From positions 1 through 10,825 of the forward strand of contig JBLMYS010000035.1 in NCBI GenBank assembly GCA_050258415.1: a stretch of DNA of 10,825 nt, given 5' to 3'. Both the position numbers and the translations under genes were made by a program. The notes below the pieces were generated by a model. It was given only the letters and a program-made list of their open reading frames with translations, did not search any database and was not told the DNA's origin. Of the stretch, positions 1 through 5,078 are shown in pieces (within the stretch, counting starts at the first letter, position 1; the number at the start of each line of letters is the position of its first letter). This DNA comes from JAAXKN01 sp050258415 (GTDB lineage Bacteria > Bacteroidota > Ignavibacteria > Ignavibacteriales > SURF-24).

Positions 1-504
1 GAGTACAACGCAATGGGAATAGGCTTTGACGTGGGCCTTCTTTATATGCCTACGGAGAGGCTTTCGCTGGGCGCAAACGTGCAGGACATAACAACAACGC
101 TTGTAGCATGGAGTACCGGTACAAACGAACTTATTTCACCGACAGCAAAAACGGGCATTGCCTACACGTTCGATTTTCTTTACGGAAAAGTGACTCCTGC
201 GGCCGGTTTCGACATGAGGTTTGAGAACCGCAGATTTGCAAGCCAGATGAATGTGGGGCCCGTTAGTCTTGACTTCAGGGGTGGTCTTGAGTACAGTTAC
301 GGCGACGTAGTTGCAGTCCGAATGGGCTACAATGATATAAAGGATTTTACCGTGGGCGCGGGGGTAAAGCTTCCTAAGCTCAGCATAGATTATTCATTTG
401 CGCATTTCAGCGGGTCGAAGGACGATGCCCTGGGCGACTCGCACAAGATCTCTTTAATGCTCACGCTTGAATCCCCGAAGTTCTTAAGGGGAGCGGGTAA
501 ATAA
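1..504 (+). CDS. PorV/PorQ-family outer-membrane protein, C-terminal part (5' end outside window)
   Basis: The frame is open from base 1 (E-Y-N-A before the ATG at 13), so this is the 3' part of a longer gene and that ATG is probably internal. The visible 167 residues alternate hydrophobic and polar positions in short strands rich in Gly, Tyr and Phe, as in an outer-membrane beta-barrel. Examples are GIGFDVGLLYMP near the left edge and SIDYSFAHF near the end, followed by a C-terminal D-S-H-K-I-S-L-M-L strand. That ending is typical of PorV/PorQ (UPF0164-like) proteins of Bacteroidota and relatives, some of which serve type IX secretion. Whether this one does cannot be told from the fragment. 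The lipoprotein gene follows 9 bases later, suggesting one transcript. I am fairly sure of the barrel and moderately sure of the family. Confidence 0.8.
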   Translation, partial: EYNAMGIGFDVGLLYMPTERLSLGANVQDITTTLVAWSTGTNELISPTAKTGIAYTFDFLYGKVTPAAGFDMRFENRRFASQMNVGPVSLDFRGGLEYSYGDVVAVRMGYNDIKDFTVGAGVKLPKLSIDYSFAHFSGSKDDALGDSHKISLMLTLESPKFLRGAGK

Positions 505-513
505 TATTTTAAG

Positions 514-1125
514 ATGAAAAGACTTCCGGAAATATTAAAAATACTCTTCCGCTTTGGTGTAGTTGCGGCGGTCTTTTCATCTCCTTTTCTAATCAATTCT
601 TGTGCTCCAGCGCGTGTAGGAAGCGCGGTTTATCCCAGTGCCGATTATCCTCTTACAAACGATACGGTTTATTCAGCCTCAAGCGATCTTACTTTCCGCG
701 TTCCCAGAGGGTGGACGAGGGCGGAAAGCGGTGATAATAAGTCATTAGATCTCTGGTTAATAAGAAAGGATTTTTCCGCGACGATGAACCTGGTAGCGCT
801 TAACGCCGACAGCATATTTAAGGCGCAGGCGGTTGAGGACTCTCTTTTATTTGCCCTTAATTACAGCCGTCAGCTTAAGATAAACAGGATGGGTGCGGGA
901 TATAAGCCGGTGCGTGAGGATGAGTATTTTAATTTCAACAAGAAAAAGTTTGGTGCCTATGAATACGAGGGTACCGAGGGTCTTCCGGTAAGGGTTGTAA
1001 TATTTACGTATAAGGGAAGATACTTCGAGTTCTCGGCCGTACCAACGCAGACGGTTGGGCAGATCAAGGTGGACCCAAAGGATCTGTTCCGTGTGCAGCA
1101 GTCGCTGATTGCGACGGTAAAGTAA
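514..1125 (+). CDS. Lipoprotein with a possible PsbP-like domain, function unknown
   Basis: This encodes 203 residues. The N-terminus has basic residues (MKR..K), a hydrophobic stretch at about 12-27 and a lipobox-like L-I-N-S-C with Cys at residue 30, so it is probably a lipoprotein processed by signal peptidase II. The Asn/Ser before Cys is a loose lipobox. The mature part begins with a Ser/Asp/Thr-rich linker. At about residues 50-200 comes an F-R-V-P-R-G-W segment followed by alternating strands, which recalls the start of PsbP/DcrB-like folds; that is inference only. There is no clear ribosome site, though a purine stretch (GGGGAGCGGG) lies inside the end of the preceding gene about 15 bases upstream. 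The 9-base gap to the barrel gene supports an envelope operon. I do not recognise a specific function. Confidence 0.75.
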   Translation: MKRLPEILKILFRFGVVAAVFSSPFLINSCAPARVGSAVYPSADYPLTNDTVYSASSDLTFRVPRGWTRAESGDNKSLDLWLIRKDFSATMNLVALNADSIFKAQAVEDSLLFALNYSRQLKINRMGAGYKPVREDEYFNFNKKKFGAYEYEGTEGLPVRVVIFTYKGRYFEFSAVPTQTVGQIKVDPKDLFRVQQSLIATVK

Positions 1126-1176
1126 CCTTCCATTTTCTCCCTTTTATCTTTACGAGATAGATTTAATCTTAGATAT

Positions 1177-1193
1177 CGCTCCTGACGGAGCTC
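1177..1193 (+). repeat. Family A hairpin, degenerate copy
   Basis: The stem GCTCC (1178-1182) pairs with GGAGC (1187-1191) around the loop TGAC. The flanks TCG on the left and TCT on the right match those of the family A units at 4415-4805 (TCG-stem-TCT). The four-base loop, instead of the usual TCC, marks a diverged copy. Confidence 0.55.
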
Positions 1194-1215
1194 TAATGTG
1201 AGGGGGGATTTTTAA

Positions 1216-1260
1216 CCCGGGGTTCAGTCATTCGCCGGAGGCGAATTCCTTTACCCCGGG
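1216..1260. repeat. Composite palindrome: CCCGGGG arms around a GGA-loop hairpin
   Basis: The arms CCCGGGG (1216-1222) and CCCCGGG (1254-1260) are reverse complements. Between them a second hairpin has a 7-bp stem ATTCGCC/GGCGAAT (1230-1236 with 1240-1246) and loop GGA, which reads TCC on the minus strand like the family A units. The right arm runs into CTACAAATGT, the same kind of flank (CCCCGGGCTACA) that precedes the unit at 4661. Confidence 0.6.
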
Positions 1261-1273
1261 CTACAAATGTTTC

Positions 1274-1290
1274 GTCATCCGGAGGATGAC
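1274..1290. repeat. Family A hairpin with 7-bp stem
   Basis: GTCATCC (1274-1280) pairs perfectly with GGATGAC (1284-1290) around GGA, which reads TCC on the minus strand. The left flank CTACAAATGTTTC resembles the CTACAGACAAGTC flank of the cluster at 4415-4805. Confidence 0.6.
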
Positions 1291-1293
1291 TTC

Positions 1294-1314
1294 GTAACTG
1301 CGTAATTCTAAATG
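1294..1314 (+). repeat. Left copy of 21-base direct repeat
   Basis: Twenty-one bases, a G followed by TAACTGCGTAATTCTAAATG, recur exactly at 4901-4921 in the same orientation. Weaker similarity extends to both sides (g-ctt- before, -ct-ct-tc after). The two copies lie outside the minus-strand gene block 1329-4270. This could be a dispersed intergenic repeat or a trace of an insertion. Confidence 0.7.
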
Positions 1315-1328
1315 TTCTGCTGTCTTAT

Positions 1329-1850
1329 TTATTTCTGAGAAGATTTTATAAACTTGCTGGATGAAAATAACATGGTAATTCCATTCTTACATTTAGCCAA
1401 CTGAAGAGTACATTTGGCATCTTTGTTTTCAGAGAAAATCCATTCATTTTCCCCGGCGGACATTTTGGTAAAGGAAACTTTATCCACCCCGTTTTTAAGA
1501 GTCAGGAATATTCTTTCAATTTCATTGGCTGAACCCGATTCAATCTTTATCATAATGAAGGTTAAACAATTATCCGTAAAGCATACTCCCCATCTTTGAG
1601 TACCTATCCCTTCAATTTTACCTCCTGTAAATTCAAGCACTCTGCTATTTTGCCTGCTCTGTTTCAGTTCCTTGTTAAAGTCGAGTTTATATTTATCTTC
1701 TAATAATGCTTTTATCTCATTAACGCCTGAGCCCCATTTTACATCTTTTATAATCTTGGAATATTTAATATTGGGATAATCTTTCTGCTGTTTGCTGCAG
1801 CCGGTCAAAATAACTAATAGTAAAGCCAGAATATAAATCGCACGCTTCAT
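1329..1850 (-). CDS. Small lipoprotein, function unknown
   Basis: This encodes 173 residues. The N-terminus is a textbook lipoprotein signal: MKR, a hydrophobic core (AIYILALLLVIL) and the lipobox L-T-G-C with Cys at residue 18, then a Ser/Lys/Gln linker. The mature part contains K-W-G-S-G-V-N-E-I-K at about 39-48, resembling the W-G-x-x-x-x-E-v-k motif seen in various small bacterial lipoproteins, followed by mixed strands and helices and two further Cys pairs (about 90/95 and 146/153). The ATG at 1850 has a G-rich GGGG six bases upstream, a modest ribosome site. It lies 98 bases downstream of the AlbA_2 regulator on the same strand, but a short tandem repeat separates them, so co-transcription is uncertain. 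I cannot assign a function. Confidence 0.75.
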   Translation of the reverse strand: MKRAIYILALLLVILTGCSKQQKDYPNIKYSKIIKDVKWGSGVNEIKALLEDKYKLDFNKELKQSRQNSRVLEFTGGKIEGIGTQRWGVCFTDNCLTFIMIKIESGSANEIERIFLTLKNGVDKVSFTKMSAGENEWIFSENKDAKCTLQLAKCKNGITMLFSSSKFIKSSQK

Positions 1851-1900
1851 TTTAGGCCCCGGTTTATTGTAAAAATGATGATGATTGTTTTACTTCCAAC

Positions 1901-1960
1901 TGAGCCCTTTGAGCCCTTTATAAGTCCTTTATGAGCCCTTTGAGCCCTTTATGAGCCCAT
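1901..1960. repeat. 9/11-base alternating tandem repeat overlapping the end of the AlbA_2 gene
   Basis: The units are TGAGCCCTT (9) and TGAGCCCTTTA (11). The 20-base pair TGAGCCCTTTGAGCCCTTTA occurs at 1901-1920 and again at 1932-1951. A variant TAAGTCCTTTA (1921-1931) lies between them and a partial unit TGAGCCCAT (1952-1960) closes the array. The last unit encodes the Met-Gly-Ser-stop end of the minus-strand gene, so the array runs from inside that coding region into its 3' flank. Confidence 0.9.
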
Positions 1961-3283
1961 TCCACCCCGGTCTTTGAGACGATAATAAGTACCTCGTCCT
2001 GTACTGCCAACCTGTTCAAGAATTTCTTTAGTGACCAACTCCTTAAGCTCTCTGGATGCAGTGGGTTTTGATAATCCAAACAACCTCTGATATTCTTTAT
2101 TTGTAATTTTCCCACTTTGCTTTGTATGTAGAACTGCCTTAATTTGCCTTTCACTAAGGCCAAGTTCCGCCAGATAATTCTCGGTTATGATCTCCTTTTG
2201 TAAAGTAAGGAAAAAACCACCCTGATATTCCTGAAAAACAGGTTCGGGAAGCCCTGCGTTGCGGCATTCGTTAATAATTCGCAAGGTGCCTCGTCCCCAC
2301 GTCTCTACAAGTCCAGCCTTAAAAAATGTATCTGCAAGCTTAGGGTTACGTGGAATTGAAGGATGGGTATGTTTCAAATCTTCTATTTTAAGCTGATTTG
2401 GTAAAGCCCCACTATTCCAGAGAGTCAGTTTATCCGGGTAGACTTTTAGCTGGATATGACTGCTCAAATAATCCTTATGTATGATAGCATTCATTAAAGC
2501 TTCCCTCAAAGCATCCAACGGATAATCCCAGGTCTCTTTCCTGTACAGGCCATCATCCCGCATCTTAAGTACCAGATATTTATCTTCAAGGATCTTTATT
2601 GCCTTTTCTATCTGATCAAAAAGATTCCCCTCGATCTCATCAGTTGAAACCACCTCTGTATCAGTAATAAATCGTCCTATCCGGATTATAGCAGAGGTAA
2701 AGTAACGCTTTGGTTCGCGCCCAAAGAGCAGGATAGCAGCGCGGGTCAGTTTCCCTTCGGATAGAAGGTTAAGTTTCATAAGTACGGTTTTGTCGTCATC
2801 TTCTCCAACGAAAGGAAGTCTGTTCTTTGCTTTTTTCCTGAACCACTTAATTGTATCTGGATCAATTTCCTCCATTGAAGCCTCTTCTACTACGTAATCT
2901 TCCCAGTTTCTTCCAGATCGGGATATAAGGAATTCTGTAAGTTCTCTACCCTGAAGTTCAAATAGGCTGCTTCCGCTTCGTGTATAATATTTCCCGTTAT
3001 AGGAAATTGGAGCATATGATTTCTGGATTTCAATAATCAAGTACTCCTTATCTTCCTCTTTTTCAACAGTAATTTGAGGAATAATTCCCAATTGATTTCT
3101 AGATTTCTGAGGTATTTCATGGAGTAACTTGTCGGCATTTGTAATCCCGATTACTCTTCCATCGTCGTCCACACCAATAAATAGCTTACCACCTTCGGTA
3201 TTTGCAAAGCCCGAAAAATATCTGAGCAGTTCATCTCTCCAGTTAGCTTTAAACTCTGTAATGTGGTCTTCTCTTAATAACAT
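1949..3283 (-). CDS. AlbA_2 / HATPase_c_4 / winged-helix putative transcriptional regulator (COG2865-like)
   Basis: This encodes 444 residues from the ATG at 3283. Residues about 9-125 form an AlbA_2 (Schlafen-type, formerly AAA_4) domain, shown by E-F-K near 10-12, F-A-N-T-E-G-G at 26-32 and G-V-D-D-D-G at 37-42. Residues about 255-355 match the degenerate GHKL domain of COG2865 proteins: ALREALMNAIIHKDY (258-272) is the N-box and W-G-R-G-T-L-R-I-I (329-337) and A-G-L-P-E-P (343-348) follow. Residues about 372-436 form a winged helix with K-P-T-A-S-R-E-L-K in the recognition helix. Family members are predicted DNA- or RNA-binding regulators; target and signal are unknown. The frame can be read further up to a TTG at 3331, but that TTG is the start of a good -35 box and lies upstream of the predicted transcription start. 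A weak GGAA precedes the ATG. The stop lies within a tandem repeat. Confidence 0.85.
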   Translation of the reverse strand: MLLREDHITEFKANWRDELLRYFSGFANTEGGKLFIGVDDDGRVIGITNADKLLHEIPQKSRNQLGIIPQITVEKEEDKEYLIIEIQKSYAPISYNGKYYTRSGSSLFELQGRELTEFLISRSGRNWEDYVVEEASMEEIDPDTIKWFRKKAKNRLPFVGEDDDKTVLMKLNLLSEGKLTRAAILLFGREPKRYFTSAIIRIGRFITDTEVVSTDEIEGNLFDQIEKAIKILEDKYLVLKMRDDGLYRKETWDYPLDALREALMNAIIHKDYLSSHIQLKVYPDKLTLWNSGALPNQLKIEDLKHTHPSIPRNPKLADTFFKAGLVETWGRGTLRIINECRNAGLPEPVFQEYQGGFFLTLQKEIITENYLAELGLSERQIKAVLHTKQSGKITNKEYQRLFGLSKPTASRELKELVTKEILEQVGSTGRGTYYRLKDRGGMGS

Positions 3284-3302
3284 TAGATTATTCCATAAAT
3301 GT

Positions 3303-3331
3303 ATTCTATTTTCGGCTTTTTTTTTAGTCAA
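3303..3331 (-). promoter_or_regulatory. Sigma70-like promoter of the AlbA_2 regulator
   Basis: On the minus strand TTGACT (3331-3326, one mismatch to TTGACA) is followed by a 17-base spacer containing nine consecutive A, then TAGAAT (3308-3303, one mismatch to TATAAT). Transcription would start near 3296 and give a leader of only about 13 bases before the ATG at 3283. This supports 3283 as the start over the in-frame TTG at 3331, which is itself part of the -35 element. Confidence 0.6.
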
Positions 3332-3447
3332 TGCAAGTTTAATTATTCGAAATCAAAGAGTCAAATAACATATCGTAACCATTTAGATCACCATAGAATA
3401 TTTAAATCCGTCAGCATCTAATGGGCGGTCCAGATTTTAGTGATTAT

Positions 3448-3678
3448 TTATTTTCTTTTGTTTCCAGGAATGGAATCGGGAACATATTCCAATATATCGC
3501 CGGGCTGGCAGTTTAATACCCTGCAAATTGAATCTAATGTTGAAAACCTGACTGCCTTCGCCTTTTCAGTCTTAAGTATTGAAAGGTTTGCCTGCGTAAG
3601 TCCTACTTTTTCAGACAGTTCAGTCAAAGACATCTTTCTTTTTGCCATCATCACATCAAGATTTACTCTTATTGCCAT
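3448..3678 (-). CDS. XRE-family helix-turn-helix regulator (YozG-like)
   Basis: This encodes 76 residues, a stand-alone Cro/CI-type domain. The pattern M-A-K-R-K-M-S-L-T-E-L-S-E-K-V-G-L-T (11-28), then Q-A-N-L-S (29-33) and the closing F-S-T-L-D-S-I-C-R-V-L-N-C-Q-P-G-D-I-L-E-Y (about 45-65) is diagnostic of the COG3655 type. It probably binds DNA as a dimer. The start is well supported: AAGGA sits seven bases before the ATG, overlapping the stop of the DUF2975 gene, so the two genes are co-transcribed and perhaps translationally coupled. DUF2975 membrane proteins and small XRE regulators are recurrent partners, as in Bacillus subtilis yoaS-yozG. The regulator may control its own operon through the palindromes near 4320-4384; that is inference. 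Confidence 0.88.
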   Translation of the reverse strand: MAIRVNLDVMMAKRKMSLTELSEKVGLTQANLSILKTEKAKAVRFSTLDSICRVLNCQPGDILEYVPDSIPGNKRK

Positions 3679-3688
3679 TTAGATTCCT

Positions 3689-4270
3689 TTATACTGTTAA
3701 CTCCGCTTCTTCCTTCAACTTTGCCGCCCTTAATGAAATTTCGCCAAGTGCATATGTAAACATACCGATTATAAAGTAAGGACTGAAGAACCCCATTATG
3801 AAATTCATCGGGATGAGAAGGCCACGAAGAGTCAAGGGTGCATCAAGCAGATAAGCCTTTAAGACGACATCTTTTAACGAAATAAAGACGGCAAGTATAA
3901 TTGTAAGCATTCCTGCAGTTTTAAGACGCCTGGCGTTTTCCCGGATAAATGGATTTTCTTCATAGCTGTTTTTAAGGAACCGGTTCAGCTGAATAATCAT
4001 GAAGTATGTCAGGCCGAATACCAGAAGATTTGAAGTAATAATAGCTGCCTTTACCCACCATGACACAAAATTCGGGCTGAATAACTCTGGTTCGTTTGAA
4101 AATAAGTTGTAGAAGTCAACGCTTGGGAATATTTGGAATAACACCTGATCATTCTTACCGCTTAAAGAATTCCCGACTATTCTTAAAAGGATTAGCGGAT
4201 AGATTTTTGTGAAAATATCGAAATATACATAAACGGATTTAACAAAAAACCTTCCTTTCAGAATTTTCAT
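3689..4270 (-). CDS. DUF2975-family integral membrane protein
   Basis: This encodes 193 residues from the ATG at 4270. Hydrophobic segments lie at about 14-32, 74-95, 119-138 and 158-177. Between the second and third is the family signature N-P-F-I-R-E-N-A-R-R-L-K-T-A-G (106-120), and the protein ends in a charged cytoplasmic tail. The molecular role of DUF2975 is unknown. It is the first gene of a two-gene operon with the XRE regulator 10 bases downstream, suggesting that the membrane protein modulates or is controlled by the regulator. A TTG at 4282 is in frame, but GAGGA lies only five bases before the ATG at 4270, overlapping that TTG, so the ATG is the better start. Confidence 0.85.
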   Translation of the reverse strand: MKILKGRFFVKSVYVYFDIFTKIYPLILLRIVGNSLSGKNDQVLFQIFPSVDFYNLFSNEPELFSPNFVSWWVKAAIITSNLLVFGLTYFMIIQLNRFLKNSYEENPFIRENARRLKTAGMLTIILAVFISLKDVVLKAYLLDAPLTLRGLLIPMNFIMGFFSPYFIIGMFTYALGEISLRAAKLKEEAELTV

Positions 4271-4294
4271 AACAGTCCTCAAATTTGTTGGGGC

Positions 4295-4323
4295 AATTTA
4301 ATGCAATATACATATATAGTCAA
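4295..4323 (-). promoter_or_regulatory. Sigma70-like promoter of the DUF2975-XRE operon
   Basis: The minus strand reads TTGACT (4323-4318), a 17-base spacer, then TAAATT (4300-4295). Transcription would start near 4288, about 18 bases before the ATG at 4270. The -35 is the same hexamer, at the same spacing, as in the AlbA_2 gene promoter. It overlaps the palindrome at 4320-4337. Confidence 0.5.
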
Positions 4324-4337
4324 TAAAAATTTATTGA
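4320..4337. promoter_or_regulatory. Candidate operator: near-perfect 18-bp palindrome over the -35 box
   Basis: TCAATAAAAATTTATTGA is symmetric except for one base pair and overlaps the -35 of the DUF2975-XRE promoter. More TTGA/TCAA half-sites follow upstream: TTGATATATTCAA at 4362-4374 and the GTTGA (4361-4365)/TCAAC (4380-4384) pair. This placement suits autoregulation by the small XRE protein. AT-rich DNA makes chance palindromes easier, so confidence is limited. Confidence 0.4.
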
Positions 4338-4414
4338 ATCTCGATAAATTTATAAAATAAGTTGATATATTCAATTAAGTCAACCTAACGTATTTAAAAA
4401 CCCTTGAATAGGCC

Positions 4415-4474
4415 CAACAGACAAGTCGCTTCTCCGAAGCTCTGAAAGAATTCCGGAGGAATGACTTGTCTGTA
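4415..4474. repeat. Convergent pair of family A hairpins (BIME-like)
   Basis: The outer arms ACAGACAAGTC (4417-4427) and GACTTGTCTGT (4463-4473) are perfect reverse complements. Inside are two different small hairpins: GCTTC/TCC/GAAGC (4428-4440) and ATTCC/GGA/GGAAT (4450-4462, loop TCC on the minus strand). The pair is two head-to-head units of one repeat, the arrangement of bacterial interspersed mosaic elements. Confidence 0.75.
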
Positions 4475-4502
4475 GATGAAACGAGAATCCAAAATGTCCA
4501 AT

Positions 4503-4531
4503 AGAGTTCCGGAGGAACGACTTGTCTGTAG
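4503..4531 (-). repeat. Family A hairpin unit, minus orientation
   Basis: The stem GTTCC/GGAAC (4506-4510 with 4514-4518) has loop GGA on the plus strand, TCC on the minus. It is followed by GACTTGTCTGTAG, the reverse complement of the conserved CTACAGACAAGTC flank. Confidence 0.75.
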
Positions 4532-4555
4532 AAAATGATTGTCTCCCCCCATCCA

Positions 4556-4580
4556 CAGAGCCTCGGAGAGGCGACTTGTA
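4556..4580 (-). repeat. Family A hairpin unit, minus orientation
   Basis: The stem GCCTC/GAGGC (4560-4564 with 4568-4572) has loop GGA on the plus strand. The shortened flank GACTTGTA follows. On the minus strand it reads TACAAGTC, stem, TCTGT, keeping the family TCT after the stem. Confidence 0.7.
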
Positions 4581-4653
4581 AACCGGTTTTACTGTTAATT
4601 CATTTGTATTTCGCGGCTGCCGCGGCTCATGGGTGGTGGTGGGGGACCCGGTT

Positions 4654-4692
4654 TTCCCCGGGCTACAGACATGTCGCTTCTCCGAAGCTCTT
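4654..4692 (+). repeat. Family A hairpin unit with CCCCGGG lead
   Basis: CCCCGGGCTACAGACATGTC precedes the stem GCTTC/TCC/GAAGC (4676-4688), which is followed by TCT. The CCCCGGGCTACA lead also precedes the hairpin at 1274-1290, which ties the two intergenic clusters together. Confidence 0.75.
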
Positions 4693-4715
4693 TTGGTGTG
4701 GTGATTTCATTTTCT

Positions 4716-4749
4716 GCTACAAACAAGTCGCATCTCCGATGCTCTGGAA
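4716..4749 (+). repeat. Family A hairpin unit
   Basis: CTACAAACAAGTC precedes the stem GCATC/TCC/GATGC (4730-4742) and then TCTGGA. Compared with the unit at 4676, the stem differs at one base pair with both sides changed together. Confidence 0.75.
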
Positions 4750-4772
4750 GAGGGAATGGGTGGCCTTCTCTG

Positions 4773-4804
4773 CTACAGACAAGTCGTCTCTCCGAGACTC
4801 TGAA
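4773..4804 (+). repeat. Family A hairpin unit
   Basis: CTACAGACAAGTC precedes the stem GTCTC/TCC/GAGAC (4786-4798) and then TCTGAA. The stem again differs from its neighbours by compensated changes. Confidence 0.75.
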
Positions 4805-4826
4805 GAAGGATAGGTTTCATTCTCTC

Positions 4827-4868
4827 GTACAGATCAGCATCTTCTGATCTCTCCATGGCTCTCCGAAT
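4827..4868 (+). repeat. Degenerate family A unit with AGATCAG hairpin
   Basis: GTACAGATCAG resembles the start of the conserved flank. AGATCAG (4831-4837) pairs with CTGATCT (4844-4850) around CATCTT, and a GGCTCTCCGA remnant follows at 4857-4866. This is probably a decayed or rearranged copy. Confidence 0.4.
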
Positions 4869-4900
4869 TAAGTTGACGCGCAATGACTCAGTCGGGCTTA

Positions 4901-4921
4901 GTAACTGCGTAATTCTAAATG
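4901..4921 (+). repeat. Right copy of 21-base direct repeat
   Basis: Identical over 21 bases to 1294-1314, in the same orientation and 3607 bases away. The interval between the copies contains all four minus-strand genes of the left half and most of the family A cluster. Confidence 0.7.
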
Positions 4922-5069
4922 CACTTCTTTCATTAGTTCTTTGAATACATAAGATGACGTGTAGTCCTCGGCCAAAATGTGGATGAAAATATAATTCGCT
5001 AAATTTCAGGGATATATTATATTGTTTATACATGTCTTTTAAAGATTTTTGACCGGCATTTAGGTATAG

Positions 5070-5076
5070 GGAGGAG
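5070..5076 (+). promoter_or_regulatory. Strong ribosome binding site of sppA
   Basis: GGAGGAG ends two bases before the ATG at 5079, within AGGGAGGAG. It is among the strongest Shine-Dalgarno matches in the window and fixes the sppA start, which also begins a clean signal peptide. Confidence 0.75.
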
Positions 5077-5078
5077 AA

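Larger units (their letters stand above)
1126..1328. other. Intergenic region with three family A hairpins
   Basis: No plausible gene lies between the convergent ends of the plus-strand lipoprotein (1125) and the minus-strand lipoprotein (1329). The region holds three short hairpins, an inverted CCCGGGG/CCCCGGG pair at 1216-1222 and 1254-1260 that encloses one of them, and the left copy of a 21-base direct repeat. Either converging gene could use these hairpins as terminators, but none has a T-tract, so that role is unproven. Confidence 0.6.
4338..5069. other. Long intergenic region: repeat cluster and upstream sequence of sppA
   Basis: No convincing gene lies here. Bases 4338-4410 are AT-rich upstream sequence of the divergent DUF2975 operon. 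Bases 4411-4868 are occupied by family A hairpin units in both orientations. Bases 4901-4921 hold the right copy of the 21-base direct repeat. Bases 4922-5069 are the upstream region of sppA, where I see only a weak promoter-like pair (TTCGCT, 17 bases, TATATT around 4995-5022). Short open frames crossing the repeats read through the palindromes and show no protein-like composition. Confidence 0.65.

Noticed and set aside
1918..2163. Minus-strand 81-codon frame overlapping the 3' end of the AlbA_2 gene
   Set aside because: It is out of frame with the winged-helix coding region, which is clearly protein-like, and ends in the tandem repeat.
1949..3283. Anti-phage defence function for the AlbA_2 protein
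   Set aside because: AlbA_2 domains occur in some defence proteins, but the GHKL plus winged-helix architecture is that of COG2865 regulators and no nuclease, helicase or partner gene is adjacent.
3448..4270. Toxin-antitoxin reading of the XRE and DUF2975 pair
   Set aside because: DUF2975 is a multi-pass membrane family with a recurrent XRE partner and no known toxin activity. Operon structure alone does not support a toxin.
4535..4847. Two overlapping open frames on the plus strand within the repeat cluster
   Set aside because: They run straight through the family A hairpins, have Trp/Cys/Gly-rich non-protein-like composition, overlap each other and lack ribosome sites. They are open only because the repeats contain few stops.
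4411..4870. Possible CRISPR array
   Set aside because: The repeats occur in both orientations with irregular spacing and variable stems, and no cas gene is present. They are interspersed palindromes, not CRISPR.
4773..5033. Minus-strand frame of 86 codons ending inside the family A units
   Set aside because: Its C-terminal part is translated repeat and its N-terminal part covers the sppA upstream region. No domain or plausible ribosome site is visible.
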